Below, piece by piece: positions 8,445-15,902 of a DNA stretch of 64,000 bases (within the stretch, counting starts at the first letter, position 1; each line of letters opens with the position of its first letter). A model generated the notes under the pieces. That model was not told where the DNA came from. It saw nothing but the letters and a program-made list of their open reading frames with translations, and made no database searches. Source of the DNA: Nonomuraea montanisoli. Lineage in GTDB: Bacteria > Actinomycetota > Actinomycetes > Streptosporangiales > Streptosporangiaceae. The position numbers and the translations under genes were made by a program. The stretch is taken from the NCBI RefSeq assembly GCF_013363975.1, contig NZ_JABWGN010000004.1, positions 186,001 to 250,000 on the forward strand, read 5' to 3'.

Positions 8445-9350
8445 TCAGGCCGGGCCGCGGGCTGGGTCGTCCGCGTCCAGGGCGGCGACGAGGCCGAGCA
8501 GGCCCGTGACGAGGTCGTCCCCCAGGCGGCGCCAGGCCGCGGCGGCGTCGCCCGGCCCGACGCGGCCCGCGGCGCGCCCCGCCGCCAGGTCCGTCTCCAG
8601 CTCGGCGCACATGTGCACGACGAGCTGGCGCGTCATGGCCTCCCGGCGGGCGGTCGCGCCGGTGTCGTCCCCCGGCTCCCGGCCACCGCATCCGGGTCCC
8701 GCATGCGCAGCGGCGCGTTCCGCGTCCGCAGAGGCCCGCTCCACGTGCGCCCCAAGCCGCTCCGCATGTACGGCGGGCCGTTCCCCGTGCGTAGCAAGCC
8801 GTTCCCCGTGCGTAGTATGCCGCTCCGCATGTACGGCGGGCCCTTCCCCATGCATGGCGAGCCGTTCCGCGTGCGCGGCGGACCGCTCCGCGTGCGCGGC
8901 GGACCGTTCCGCGTGCATGGCGTCGTACAGGCGGCGCAGGGACGGCGTCTCCAGGTGCACGCGCACGGCGTGCTCCCGCAGCGCCGGCTCGACCGCGATC
9001 TGGGCGAGGAAGCGCGCGTACCAGGACGGGGTGCCGAGCTCGATCTGGTGCTCGACGCGGGGCAGGACGGCGCAGCGGAGCCGGTCGAGCGGCGACATCC
9101 GCGCCGGGTCGCCGAGCGCGGTCATCATGGCCAGCCGGTGCCGCTCGATCGCCGCGGCGTGTTCGGCCAGGACGGCCTGGATGAGGGCGTCGCGCCCGGC
9201 GAAGTGGTACTGCACGGCGGAGTTGTTGCGCTGCCCGGCGGCCTCGCCGATCTGCCGGATGGACACGCCGGCGAGGCCGCGGGTGGCGTAGAGCCGCTCG
9301 GCGGCGCGCATGATGAGGCTCCGCGCGGCGGCCGAGCGGGGCGAGCTCAC
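8445..9350 (-). CDS. TetR-family regulator with a 10-unit heptad insertion
   Basis: A 301-residue protein, about 90 longer than usual for TetR. Residues 8-55 are the TetR HTH (LIMRAAERLYATRG, RQIGEAAGQRNNSAVQYHF). Residues 146-215 are ten consecutive 7-residue units of the type HAERSAA/HGERPAV. After the insertion comes the conserved end (LVVHMCAEL ... AWRRLGDDLVTGLLGL). It is paralogous to the TetR at 54967, which lacks the heptads. Start is GTG at 9350; no clear ribosome-binding site. It lies downstream of, and probably in one transcript with, the P450 gene, so it likely controls that gene through the operators at 10743-10775. Confidence 0.9.
   Translation of the reverse strand: MSSPRSAAARSLIMRAAERLYATRGLAGVSIRQIGEAAGQRNNSAVQYHFAGRDALIQAVLAEHAAAIERHRLAMMTALGDPARMSPLDRLRCAVLPRVEHQIELGTPSWYARFLAQIAVEPALREHAVRVHLETPSLRRLYDAMHAERSAAHAERSAAHAERLAMHGEGPAVHAERHTTHGERLATHGERPAVHAERLGAHVERASADAERAAAHAGPGCGGREPGDDTGATARREAMTRQLVVHMCAELETDLAAGRAAGRVGPGDAAAAWRRLGDDLVTGLLGLVAALDADDPARGPA
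8706..8915 (-). repeat. Intragenic 21-bp x 10 tandem repeat (heptad array)
   Basis: Ten exact-length 21-bp units encode residues 146-215 of the TetR protein. Unit sequences in order include HAERSAA twice, HAERLAM, HGEGPAV, HAERHTT, HGERLAT, HGERPAV, HAERLGA, HVERASA and DAERAAA. The consensus is H-A/G-E-R-x-A-x. Length is a multiple of three throughout, so the frame is kept. Confidence 0.95.
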
Positions 9351-9360
9351 ACCGTCCGCC

Positions 9361-9511
9361 GCCCGCTCACCAGACGACCCGACCGTCCCGCCGCCCGCTC
9401 ACCAGGCGCGCCCCGGACGATCCGACGCCCGCTCACCGGGCGCGCCCCGGACGATCCGACGCCCGGTCACCAGGCGCCCCGGACGCTCCGCCGCCGCCCG
9501 GTCACCACGCC
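9361..9511. repeat. Five ~34-bp tandem repeats at the P450 3' end
   Basis: Units begin at 9361, 9393, 9427, 9461 and 9496 with GCCCG(C/G)TCACCAGGCG and continue with CGCCCCGGACGATCCGAC. The last unit overlaps the end of the P450 gene and contains its stop codon (TCA at 9502-9504 on the plus strand). The 9393 and 9427 units are nearly identical. Confidence 0.85.
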
Positions 9512-10704
9512 ACCCAGACGTTCTCCAGGCCGCCCGACAGCAGCCCGGTGCGCAGGCGCAGGGCCTCGGCGCCGTCGCGCAGGCGCAGGCCGGGCAGCCT
9601 GCGGATCAGCGTGCCGAGCACGACCTGCAGCTCCAGGCGGGCCAGCGGCTGGCCCAGGCAGTAGTGCGGGCCGGCGCCGAAGGTGAGGTGCTGGTTGGCG
9701 TTGTCCCGGTGCGGGTCGAACCGCTCGGGGTCGGCGAACTTGCGCGGGTCGCGGTTGGCGGCGGGACGGCACGGGATCAGCGTGCTCCCGGCGGCCACCT
9801 TGACCCCGCCGACGTCGAGGTCCTCACCGGCGACGCGGGGGAAGCCGACCACGCTGAGCGTGCTGTCGAGGCGCAGCACCTCCTCGACCGTGCCGGGGAT
9901 GAGGCCGGGGTCGTCGATGACCGCCTGGTAGTGCTCGGGCTCGGCCAGGAGCATCGCGACCATGATGGCGATCATGTTGGAGGTGGTCTCGTGCCCGGCC
10001 AGCAGCAGCGCCCGTACGGTGGCGATCAGCTCCTCGTGGCTGAGCCGGCCGTCCTCGCTGTCGGAGATCTGGGTCAGCTCGCTGAGCAGGTCCTCGCCGG
10101 GCTCGGCGCGCCGCGCGTCCACCAGGTCGGAGACGTACGCGTCGAACTCCTCGTACGCCTGCTGCACCTCCTCCTGCGTGTGGCGGGTGAGGGTGAGCAT
10201 GACCCGCGACCAGTGCGCGAACTTGTCCTGGTCCTCGGCCGGGGCGCCGACCAGGGCGCAGATGACCCGCACCGGCAGCGGCAGGCCCAGCCGGACCGAG
10301 AGGTCGGCCGGGGAACCGGAGGCCAGCAGGTCGTCCACCAGCTCGTCGCACATGGCCTGCACGCGGGGCCGCCATGCCTCCATCCGGCGGATGGTGAAGG
10401 AGGGGCTGAGCAGCCGCCGCCACCGGCGGTGGCCCTCGCCCTGGGTGATGGTCATCGTGTTGCGGGCGAACAGGCCGCCGTCCTGCGTGGTCGCGATCCG
10501 CGCGGCGTCCTGGCCGCCGCGCCGGAAGCGCGGGTCGGTGAGCAGGGCGCGCACGTCGTCGTAGCGGGTGACGAGCTGGGCGGTGTCGCCGCTGGGCAGC
10601 CGGACGTGCGCCACGGGGCATTTCTCCTGCAGCTCGCTCCACTCGTGCGGCGGGCGCAGGGCCTCCTCCCGGTCGAAGGGATAGGTGGGCACGGACTCGG
10701 TCAT
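9502..10704 (-). CDS. Cytochrome P450 monooxygenase (copy 1)
   Basis: A 400-residue soluble bacterial P450. The I-helix oxygen-binding motif AGHETT is at 236-241, the ExxR pair at E275/R278, and the heme loop FGAGPHYCLGQ has the axial Cys at 349. Such enzymes hydroxylate small hydrophobic molecules using ferredoxin electrons; no ferredoxin gene is adjacent. It is clearly paralogous to the P450 at 53759 (shared DPRF, RAEPGEDLLSEL and heme regions). ATG at 10704 follows GAGGGGGCG. TetR follows in the same direction. Two 16-bp palindromes lie 38-71 bp upstream. Confidence 0.95.
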   Translation of the reverse strand: MTESVPTYPFDREEALRPPHEWSELQEKCPVAHVRLPSGDTAQLVTRYDDVRALLTDPRFRRGGQDAARIATTQDGGLFARNTMTITQGEGHRRWRRLLSPSFTIRRMEAWRPRVQAMCDELVDDLLASGSPADLSVRLGLPLPVRVICALVGAPAEDQDKFAHWSRVMLTLTRHTQEEVQQAYEEFDAYVSDLVDARRAEPGEDLLSELTQISDSEDGRLSHEELIATVRALLLAGHETTSNMIAIMVAMLLAEPEHYQAVIDDPGLIPGTVEEVLRLDSTLSVVGFPRVAGEDLDVGGVKVAAGSTLIPCRPAANRDPRKFADPERFDPHRDNANQHLTFGAGPHYCLGQPLARLELQVVLGTLIRRLPGLRLRDGAEALRLRTGLLSGGLENVWVAW

Positions 10705-10742
10705 GACGCCCCCTCAAGTCGATGTCGGGTCGATCTTGACGC

Positions 10743-10775
10743 TAAGGCAGTCGCCTTAATAAGGCAATCGCCTTA
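10743..10775. promoter_or_regulatory. Tandem TetR-type operators for P450 copy 1
   Basis: Two palindromes, TAAGGCAGTCGCCTTA (10743-10758) and TAAGGCAATCGCCTTA (10760-10775), start 17 bp apart in the P450/LacI divergent region. The P450 start codon is 38 bp away. A related site, TAAGTCATATGGCTTA, precedes P450 copy 2 at the same spacing, which supports TetR-operator function. Confidence 0.8.
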
Positions 10776-10860
10776 ACCGGGGAAAATCGTTTCGATCGGT
10801 TCGGGGCGCGTACGCTATGATCACGCTGGCCGGCAGAGCGCCCAGCGGACACGAGGAACG

Positions 10861-11868
10861 ATGTCGAGCATCAAAGAGGTCGCCCGCCTCGCCGGAGTCT
10901 CCGTCGGCACCGTCAGCAACGTGCTCAACCGTCCCGAGTTGGTGGCGCAGGAGACGCGGCTGCGCGTGCAGGCGGCGGTGGCCCAGCTCGGCTACGTGCG
11001 CAACGGCTCGGCGCGCCACCTGCGGGCGGGGCGCAGCCGCACCATCGGCGTGGTGGCGCTCGACCTGTCCAACCCGTTCGTCATCGACGTGCTGCGCGGC
11101 GTCGAGGCCGCGGCGGAGACCGCCGACCTCAACGTCATGGTCGTCAACAGCAGCAAGGACGCCGCCCGCGAGGCGCGGCTGCTGGAGATGTTCGAGGAGG
11201 AACGGCCCTTCGGCGTGCTGATCACGCCGGTGAACGCCGAGGGGCAGGATCTGCGGCTGGGCCGGCTCGTGACGCGCGGCATCCCGGTGGTGGTGTTCGA
11301 CAACTCCTCGCGGCAGGGCCGGGGCTGCGCGGTCGCGGCCGACGACGTCCTCGGCGGCCGGCTGGCCGGCCTGCACCTGCGGGAGCGGGGGCATCGCCAC
11401 ATCGCGTTCGCGGGCGGGCCGTTCACCGTCCGCCAGGTGGAGGAGCGCCACCAGGGGCTGGCCGGCGCGATGGCGCCCGGCGACCGGCTGACCGTCATCC
11501 CGCTGCCGGACCTCACCGTCGCCACCGGCCGCACCGCCGGCGAGGAGATCGCCGGCATGTCCCGCGCCGACCGTCCCACGGCGGTCTTCTGCGCGAACGA
11601 CCTGGTCGCGCTGGGCGTGCTCCAGGAGCTGACGCGGCACGGCCTGCGGGTGCCGGACGACGTGGCGATCCTCGGCTACGACGACATCGACTTCGCCGCG
11701 GCGGCCGCCGTGCCGCTGTCGTCGATCCGCCAGCCGCGCGAGCAGCTCGGCCACACGGCCGCGCTCATGCTCATGGAGGAGGCCAACCAGCCGGACTTCC
11801 ACGAGCACCGGCAGGTCATCTTCCAGCCCGACCTGGTCGAGCGCGCCTCCACCGCCCGTGCCCGCTGA
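10861..11868 (+). CDS. LacI-family transcriptional regulator
   Basis: A 335-residue protein with an N-terminal LacI HTH (IKEVARLAGVSVGTVSNVLN, hinge near residues 50-60) and a periplasmic-binding-like effector domain (IGVVALDLSNPF, GVLITPVN, FCANDLVALGVLQEL, ILGYDDIDFA, SSIRQP). Such proteins usually repress sugar-use genes. No sugar gene is adjacent: it faces the P450 gene and is followed by a PadR relic, so its target may lie elsewhere. ATG at 10861 after ACGAGGAACG. A short symmetric ATCGTTTCGAT lies at about 10787-10797. Confidence 0.93.
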   Translation: MSSIKEVARLAGVSVGTVSNVLNRPELVAQETRLRVQAAVAQLGYVRNGSARHLRAGRSRTIGVVALDLSNPFVIDVLRGVEAAAETADLNVMVVNSSKDAAREARLLEMFEEERPFGVLITPVNAEGQDLRLGRLVTRGIPVVVFDNSSRQGRGCAVAADDVLGGRLAGLHLRERGHRHIAFAGGPFTVRQVEERHQGLAGAMAPGDRLTVIPLPDLTVATGRTAGEEIAGMSRADRPTAVFCANDLVALGVLQELTRHGLRVPDDVAILGYDDIDFAAAAAVPLSSIRQPREQLGHTAALMLMEEANQPDFHEHRQVIFQPDLVERASTARAR

Positions 11869-11911
11869 CGCGTACTCATCGCGTATGTACCCCCGGTATG
11901 GAGTCGCGGCC

Positions 11912-12238
11912 ATGAGCGTGCCCCTCGCCCTGCTCGGCCGGCCGGCCCGCGACGGGAAGGCGGCCGGGGAGAGCGAGCCGGGCGACGGGCCCGGCCGCAA
12001 GCGCTACGCCATCACCACCACCGGCAGCCACGAGGTCGAGGCGTGGCTGTCCGAGCCCGTGGCGGCCGAGCCGTACCTGAGGCGCACGCGCGAGCCGTCG
12101 GAGGTCAGGCGCGGCGGCGCCCCGGTCGACGCGCTCCTCGCCGACCACGGCCTGTTCCACCTGGAGGCCGACCCGCGCTGGATCGACGTCGCCTCCGCGC
12201 GGCTGTCCGCGCCGGCTGAGACGGTCCGCCCCTCGTGA
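11912..12238 (+). pseudogene. PadR-family regulator relic with two in-frame deletions
   Basis: The 109 codons from the ATG at 11912 preserve three blocks typical of virulence-activator-like PadR proteins: the start MSVPLALLG, the middle GPGRKRYAITTTGSHEVEAWL, and the end DALLADHGLFHLEADPRWID. The parts that should lie between them, including most of the winged-helix recognition region (after residue 9) and a central helix (after EPYL), are missing, yet the frame stays open. Intact relatives are about 170-180 residues. It therefore cannot bind DNA in the normal way. Identification rests on remembered family sequences. Confidence 0.65.
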
Positions 12239-12252
12239 GGGCCGAGGCACGG

Positions 12253-13806
12253 TCAGGCCGCCGCGCCCACCAGGGACGCGGCCGTCTGGGCCAGCACGGC
12301 GCGCGCCACCGCGTCCGCCTGTCCCGGCAGGGCGCCGTCGTCCCCCGGGTGGGCGGCCACGGCCGTCCACGGCCCGAGGGCGAACCGGCGGGGATGGGCG
12401 TCGCCGGCCCCGGTGACGAGCCTCCGGTCCGCAGCCCGTACGTCCAGCAGTCCCGTCGTCTCCCGGCACTCCCCCCGGGCGCGCAGCGCGGAGAGCAGCG
12501 GGTCGGCGGCGCGGCTCGGGCGTAGCTCGGGCAGCCGCGCCTCGACCAGGGCACGCGCGCCGATCGCGCCCGGGACGGTGGCGCCGGACGCCCGCCAGGC
12601 GGCCGAGCGTTCGTCCTGGTCCACCCGCATGCCCGCGCCGAGGAACGTGACCACGCCCGCCCGGGCCAGCGCCCGCAGCTCGGCCAGCCGGGACACCGGC
12701 GGACCGCCCGCCAGGAAGCCGCACAGCCGCTCGAACCACGGATCGGGCTCCCGGCCCGCCAGGACGGCCCGGACGGAGAGCACGCGGTGGACCAGCGCCA
12801 GGTCGGCGCCGTGCGCGGGGTCGGCCCGGCGTTCCAGCGCGGCGGCCAGGTAGCCGTGCATCCACCGTTGCAGCCCGGCGAGGTCGCCGAAGCGCATGCC
12901 ATGCAGCGGGCGCTCCAGCCGGTCCAGGTTGAGCCGGTCGGCGAAGCGCGGCACGGACCGGGTGACCAGGGCCCGCATCTCCCTGCCGCCCCACTCGGCC
13001 TCCGCGAAGACGGCCTCGAAGTCGTCCCAGCCGACGCGGGTGCGCGCCGGGTGGGCGGTGAACAGCTCGCGGTAGTACGCGTACGCCAGCTCCTTGGCGA
13101 CGGCCCGCCGCAGCTCCTCCGGCGGGGTGTCGCGGGTGAGGAACCGGGGCGGGCCGGGCGGCGGCCCGGCGAGCCGGTGGCCGGGACGGGCCTGGTGGGG
13201 CACGCCGCGCCGCGAACCGACGTACAGGAGCGGCTCGTCACCGCTGGGCAGATAGACGGGTTCGCCGCCGCGCCCGCCGGCGAACCGGCCGCCCCGCTCG
13301 GTGACCAGCAGCGTGAGCAGGCGCGTGAACGCCGATCCGACGCCGCGCACCAGCACCGGCTCCCCCGCCGGGAGCAGCCCCGGGCCGGGGTCGGCGGCCT
13401 GGCCGGCGGGCACGTGCAGCAGGCCGTGACGGGCGGCGAACACGGCCTGCTCCGTCTCGGCGGGTGACGGCGGCGCGCCGTGGTCGCCCAGCGCCAGCAC
13501 CACCGCGTCGGCCTCCAGCCGGGTCCCGCCGGACAGCTCCACCCGCTGCCGGCCCGCGCCGCCGGTGAGCCCGGCCGCCCGTTCCCGATGCAGGTGGACG
13601 CGGACGGCGCCGGGCGCCGCGCGCACGGTCCGCTCGAACGCGTGCGAGGGGTACGGGTCCACGACGTGCACGTCCAGGCCGTCGCCGGGCGCCTCGGGGA
13701 GGCAGGCGCGCAGCCGCCGCACCACGCACGCGCCCGCCGGCCCGGCGCCGACGACCACGACCGTGCCGGCGCGCCCCCTGTCCCCTCCCGCGCAGCCCTG
13801 CTTCAT
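12253..13806 (-). CDS. FAD/NAD(P)-binding protein (PF13454-like), probably internally shortened
   Basis: A 517-residue protein with an N-terminal Rossmann motif (VVVVGAGPAGACVVRRL) and family blocks AVVLALGDH, EPLLYVGSRRGVP, AYAYYRELFTAHP, LDRLERPLHGMRFG and HPRRFALGPWT. Relatives I know are about 600-640 residues and carry, between 'VDPYP' and 'ERTV', a segment with an RIWR/MN motif that contacts FAD. Here VVDPYP runs straight into SHAFERTV, suggesting an in-frame loss of roughly 90 codons. I start it at ATG 13806; a TTG 12 codons upstream is less likely. Substrate unknown; activity doubtful if the deletion is real. Confidence 0.75.
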   Translation of the reverse strand: MKQGCAGGDRGRAGTVVVVGAGPAGACVVRRLRACLPEAPGDGLDVHVVDPYPSHAFERTVRAAPGAVRVHLHRERAAGLTGGAGRQRVELSGGTRLEADAVVLALGDHGAPPSPAETEQAVFAARHGLLHVPAGQAADPGPGLLPAGEPVLVRGVGSAFTRLLTLLVTERGGRFAGGRGGEPVYLPSGDEPLLYVGSRRGVPHQARPGHRLAGPPPGPPRFLTRDTPPEELRRAVAKELAYAYYRELFTAHPARTRVGWDDFEAVFAEAEWGGREMRALVTRSVPRFADRLNLDRLERPLHGMRFGDLAGLQRWMHGYLAAALERRADPAHGADLALVHRVLSVRAVLAGREPDPWFERLCGFLAGGPPVSRLAELRALARAGVVTFLGAGMRVDQDERSAAWRASGATVPGAIGARALVEARLPELRPSRAADPLLSALRARGECRETTGLLDVRAADRRLVTGAGDAHPRRFALGPWTAVAAHPGDDGALPGQADAVARAVLAQTAASLVGAAA

Positions 13807-13832
13807 GATCACGAAGCTACGCGCCCGGCGGC

Positions 13833-13867
13833 ATATTGTCAATATTTCCTACCTGATATGCATGCAT
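13833..13867. promoter_or_regulatory. AT-rich palindromes upstream of the FAD protein gene
   Basis: ATATTGTCAATAT (13833-13845) is a perfect 13-bp palindrome 27 bp upstream of the ATG at 13806, followed by ATGCATGCAT at 13858-13867. AT-rich symmetric DNA in this GC-rich setting suggests promoter and operator; the regulator is unknown (the neighbouring PadR relic was perhaps once the binder). Confidence 0.5.
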
Positions 13868-14517
13868 TATGGAACGGCGCGGTTCTCCCAGGCCCAGGCC
13901 GCGATCTCGACCCGGTTGCGGGCGCCGAGCTTGGCCAGCACGCCGGCGACGTGCCCCTTGACCGTGCTCAGCGAGATGGACAGCTCGGCGGCGATCTCCT
14001 GGTTGGTGCGTCCCCGGGCGACCGCTCGCACCACCTCGGCCTCCCGCTCCGACAGGGCCCGCACGGGCCTCCGTCCGACCCCGTCCCCGGTGCCCGCGAG
14101 GCGGCTCAGCAGCCGCAGCGTGACCGACGGCGAGATGAGCGCGTCTCCGGCGTGCGCCGCCCGCACGGCCTCGGCCAGGAGGGCGGGGCCCGCGTCCTTC
14201 AGCACGAACCCGGCCGCCCCGCCGCGCAGCGCCCCGTGGACGTACGCGTCCAGGTCGAACGTCGTGACCACCACCACCCGCAGCGGATCCGGCACGCCGG
14301 GGCCGGCCAGGGCGCGGGTGACGGCGACGCCGTCGAGGCGGGGCATCTGCACGTCCACCAGGCACACGTCGGGGCGCAGCTCGCGGGCCAGTGCGACCGC
14401 CTCCTCGCCGTCGGCGGCCTCGGCCACCACGCTGATGCCCGGCTCGTCCTCCAGGATGATCCGCAGGCTGGCGCGGACCATCGCCTGGTCGTCGGCCAGC
14501 AGAACCCTGATCGTCAT
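13867..14517 (-). CDS. NarL/FixJ-type response regulator
   Basis: A 216-residue two-domain protein. The receiver domain has the acidic pair at residues 9-10, phospho-acceptor Asp55 (CLVDVQMPR), Thr85/86 and Lys107 (FVLKDAG). Residues about 153-212 form a LuxR-type HTH (LSEREAEVVRAVARGRTNQE, STVKGHVAGVLAKLGARNR). The ATG at 14517 overlaps the kinase stop codon in an ATGA, so the two are translationally coupled. Targets unknown. Confidence 0.95.
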   Translation of the reverse strand: MTIRVLLADDQAMVRASLRIILEDEPGISVVAEAADGEEAVALARELRPDVCLVDVQMPRLDGVAVTRALAGPGVPDPLRVVVVTTFDLDAYVHGALRGGAAGFVLKDAGPALLAEAVRAAHAGDALISPSVTLRLLSRLAGTGDGVGRRPVRALSEREAEVVRAVARGRTNQEIAAELSISLSTVKGHVAGVLAKLGARNRVEIAAWAWENRAVP

Positions 14518-15806
14518 CGGCGCCTCCGCCCGGGGACGGGCAGGGTGGCCCGCACGGCCCAGCCGGCGTTCCCTGGGCGCGGGCCGGCGGTGAGCGTGCC
14601 GCCGAGGGCGTCGAGCCGTTCGCGCATGCCGATCAGGCCGTACCCGCCGCCTCGCGGGCCTCCTCCGGCGCCTGCGCCCGCGCCGCCCAGCCGGAGACGG
14701 CGGGCGGGGGCGGGCGGGGCGTCGTCGGTCACCTCGACGGTGATCGTGTCGTGGTCCTCGGTGACGGTGACCGAGACGGCGCGGGCGCGGGGAGCGTGGC
14801 GGGAGACGTTCGTGAGGGATTCCTGCACGATCCGGTGGACGGTGGCGGCGACCTCGGGCGGCCATCCGGGCTCGCCCTCGGGCAGGTGGAGGCGTACCGG
14901 GGGGCCGGTGAAGCGCCGCACCAGCTCGCCGAGCCGATCGGCGGCGGGGGTGTGCGCCGCGGGTTCCGGGGAGGGGGTGTCGTCGCGCAGCAGGCCGACG
15001 ACGCGGCGGGCTCCTGCGAGCGCGTCGGAGCCGGCGGCCTCGATGCCGGCCAGGCAGGCGTCCACCCGGTCGGGGCTCCGGCGGGCCACGAGCCGGGCGG
15101 CCTGGGTCTGGAGCACCACGCTGGTGACGTGGTGGGCGACGACGTCGTGCAGCTCCCTGGCCAGCCGGAGGCGTTCGTCGCGGCGTACCCGCTCCGTGGC
15201 GGCCCGGCGGCGGGCGTGCAGCAGGCGCGCCCCCAGCCCGAGGCCGGTGGCGGCGAGCCAGGCCAGGCCGTACAGCTCGGCCACGGTCGCGTGCGCGATG
15301 GAGGAGACGAACGCGAGCACGGCCACGGCGAGCCCTCCCGCCGCGACCGCGCCCGCCCGCCGCCACGGGAGCGTCCGGACGGCGGAGCCGGTGAGGACCG
15401 CCAGGGCGAGCGCCATGGCGGGGCCGGGCTCGGCGGGCAGGTGCGCCAGGCGGGCGGTCAGGACGGCCACCGCGGCGACGGCCAGGCCCGCGGCGGCCGC
15501 CCGGGCGGGGCGCCCGCGGCGCAGCAGCGCGATGACGCACACCACCGTCCCGGCGGCGCATCCGAACCACCACGCGCCGCCGCCCCAGCTCCGCTCGATC
15601 CGGTACGCCACGAAGACCTGCGTCAGGGCGAACACCGCCGCGAGCCCCACGTCCATCGCCGACCGGCGACGTTCACGGGCCGCTCGCTCCCGCACGTCCT
15701 CCCAGCTCCCCCAGGCGGACGCGTCATCCCCCAGGCGGTCGGGGCCGGGATCGCCGGGGCGCGAAGGAGCGGGGCCGAGGCCGTCCGTGGCGGGCACGGC
15801 GTCCAC
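14514..15806 (-). CDS. Sensor histidine kinase, HisKA_3 type
   Basis: A 430-residue membrane kinase. Residues 50-195 contain about five to six hydrophobic segments without a large extracytoplasmic domain, so it may sense the membrane itself. The dimerisation/phospho-acceptor motif RELHDVVAHHVTSV has His220; the HATPase region has VQESLTNVSRHAP (N-box) and GYGLIGMRERLDALGGTL (G-box). The start is taken as GTG at 15806; ATG at 15656 (MDVGLAAVF) is a shorter alternative. The cytoplasmic N-tail is low complexity. Pairs with the response regulator by a 4-bp overlap. Confidence 0.92.
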   Translation of the reverse strand: MDAVPATDGLGPAPSRPGDPGPDRLGDDASAWGSWEDVRERAARERRRSAMDVGLAAVFALTQVFVAYRIERSWGGGAWWFGCAAGTVVCVIALLRRGRPARAAAAGLAVAAVAVLTARLAHLPAEPGPAMALALAVLTGSAVRTLPWRRAGAVAAGGLAVAVLAFVSSIAHATVAELYGLAWLAATGLGLGARLLHARRRAATERVRRDERLRLARELHDVVAHHVTSVVLQTQAARLVARRSPDRVDACLAGIEAAGSDALAGARRVVGLLRDDTPSPEPAAHTPAADRLGELVRRFTGPPVRLHLPEGEPGWPPEVAATVHRIVQESLTNVSRHAPRARAVSVTVTEDHDTITVEVTDDAPPAPARRLRLGGAGAGAGGGPRGGGYGLIGMRERLDALGGTLTAGPRPGNAGWAVRATLPVPGRRRR

Positions 15807-15865
15807 GTTAGAGAGTCCCGGCCGCGCGTCACACCGGCCGAAAGGACGATCCCCTCACATATTCC

Positions 15866-15902
15866 TTGACGCGAATATTCGTCATGGAGCATACTTCTCT
15901 CC
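15866..15902 (+). promoter_or_regulatory. ArsR promoter with palindrome between -35 and -10
   Basis: TTGACG (15866-15871) and CATACT (15890-15895) are 18 bp apart, and the ATG at 15903 follows 7 nt later, so the mRNA should be leaderless. The palindrome CGAATATTCG (15872-15881) lies exactly between the two boxes, a natural ArsR-type operator. Confidence 0.7.

Noticed and set aside
9361-9511. Regularly spaced repeats suggesting a CRISPR array
   Set aside because: The whole 34-bp unit is repeated without unique spacers, there are no cas genes, and the last unit belongs to the P450 3' end. It is a tandem repeat.
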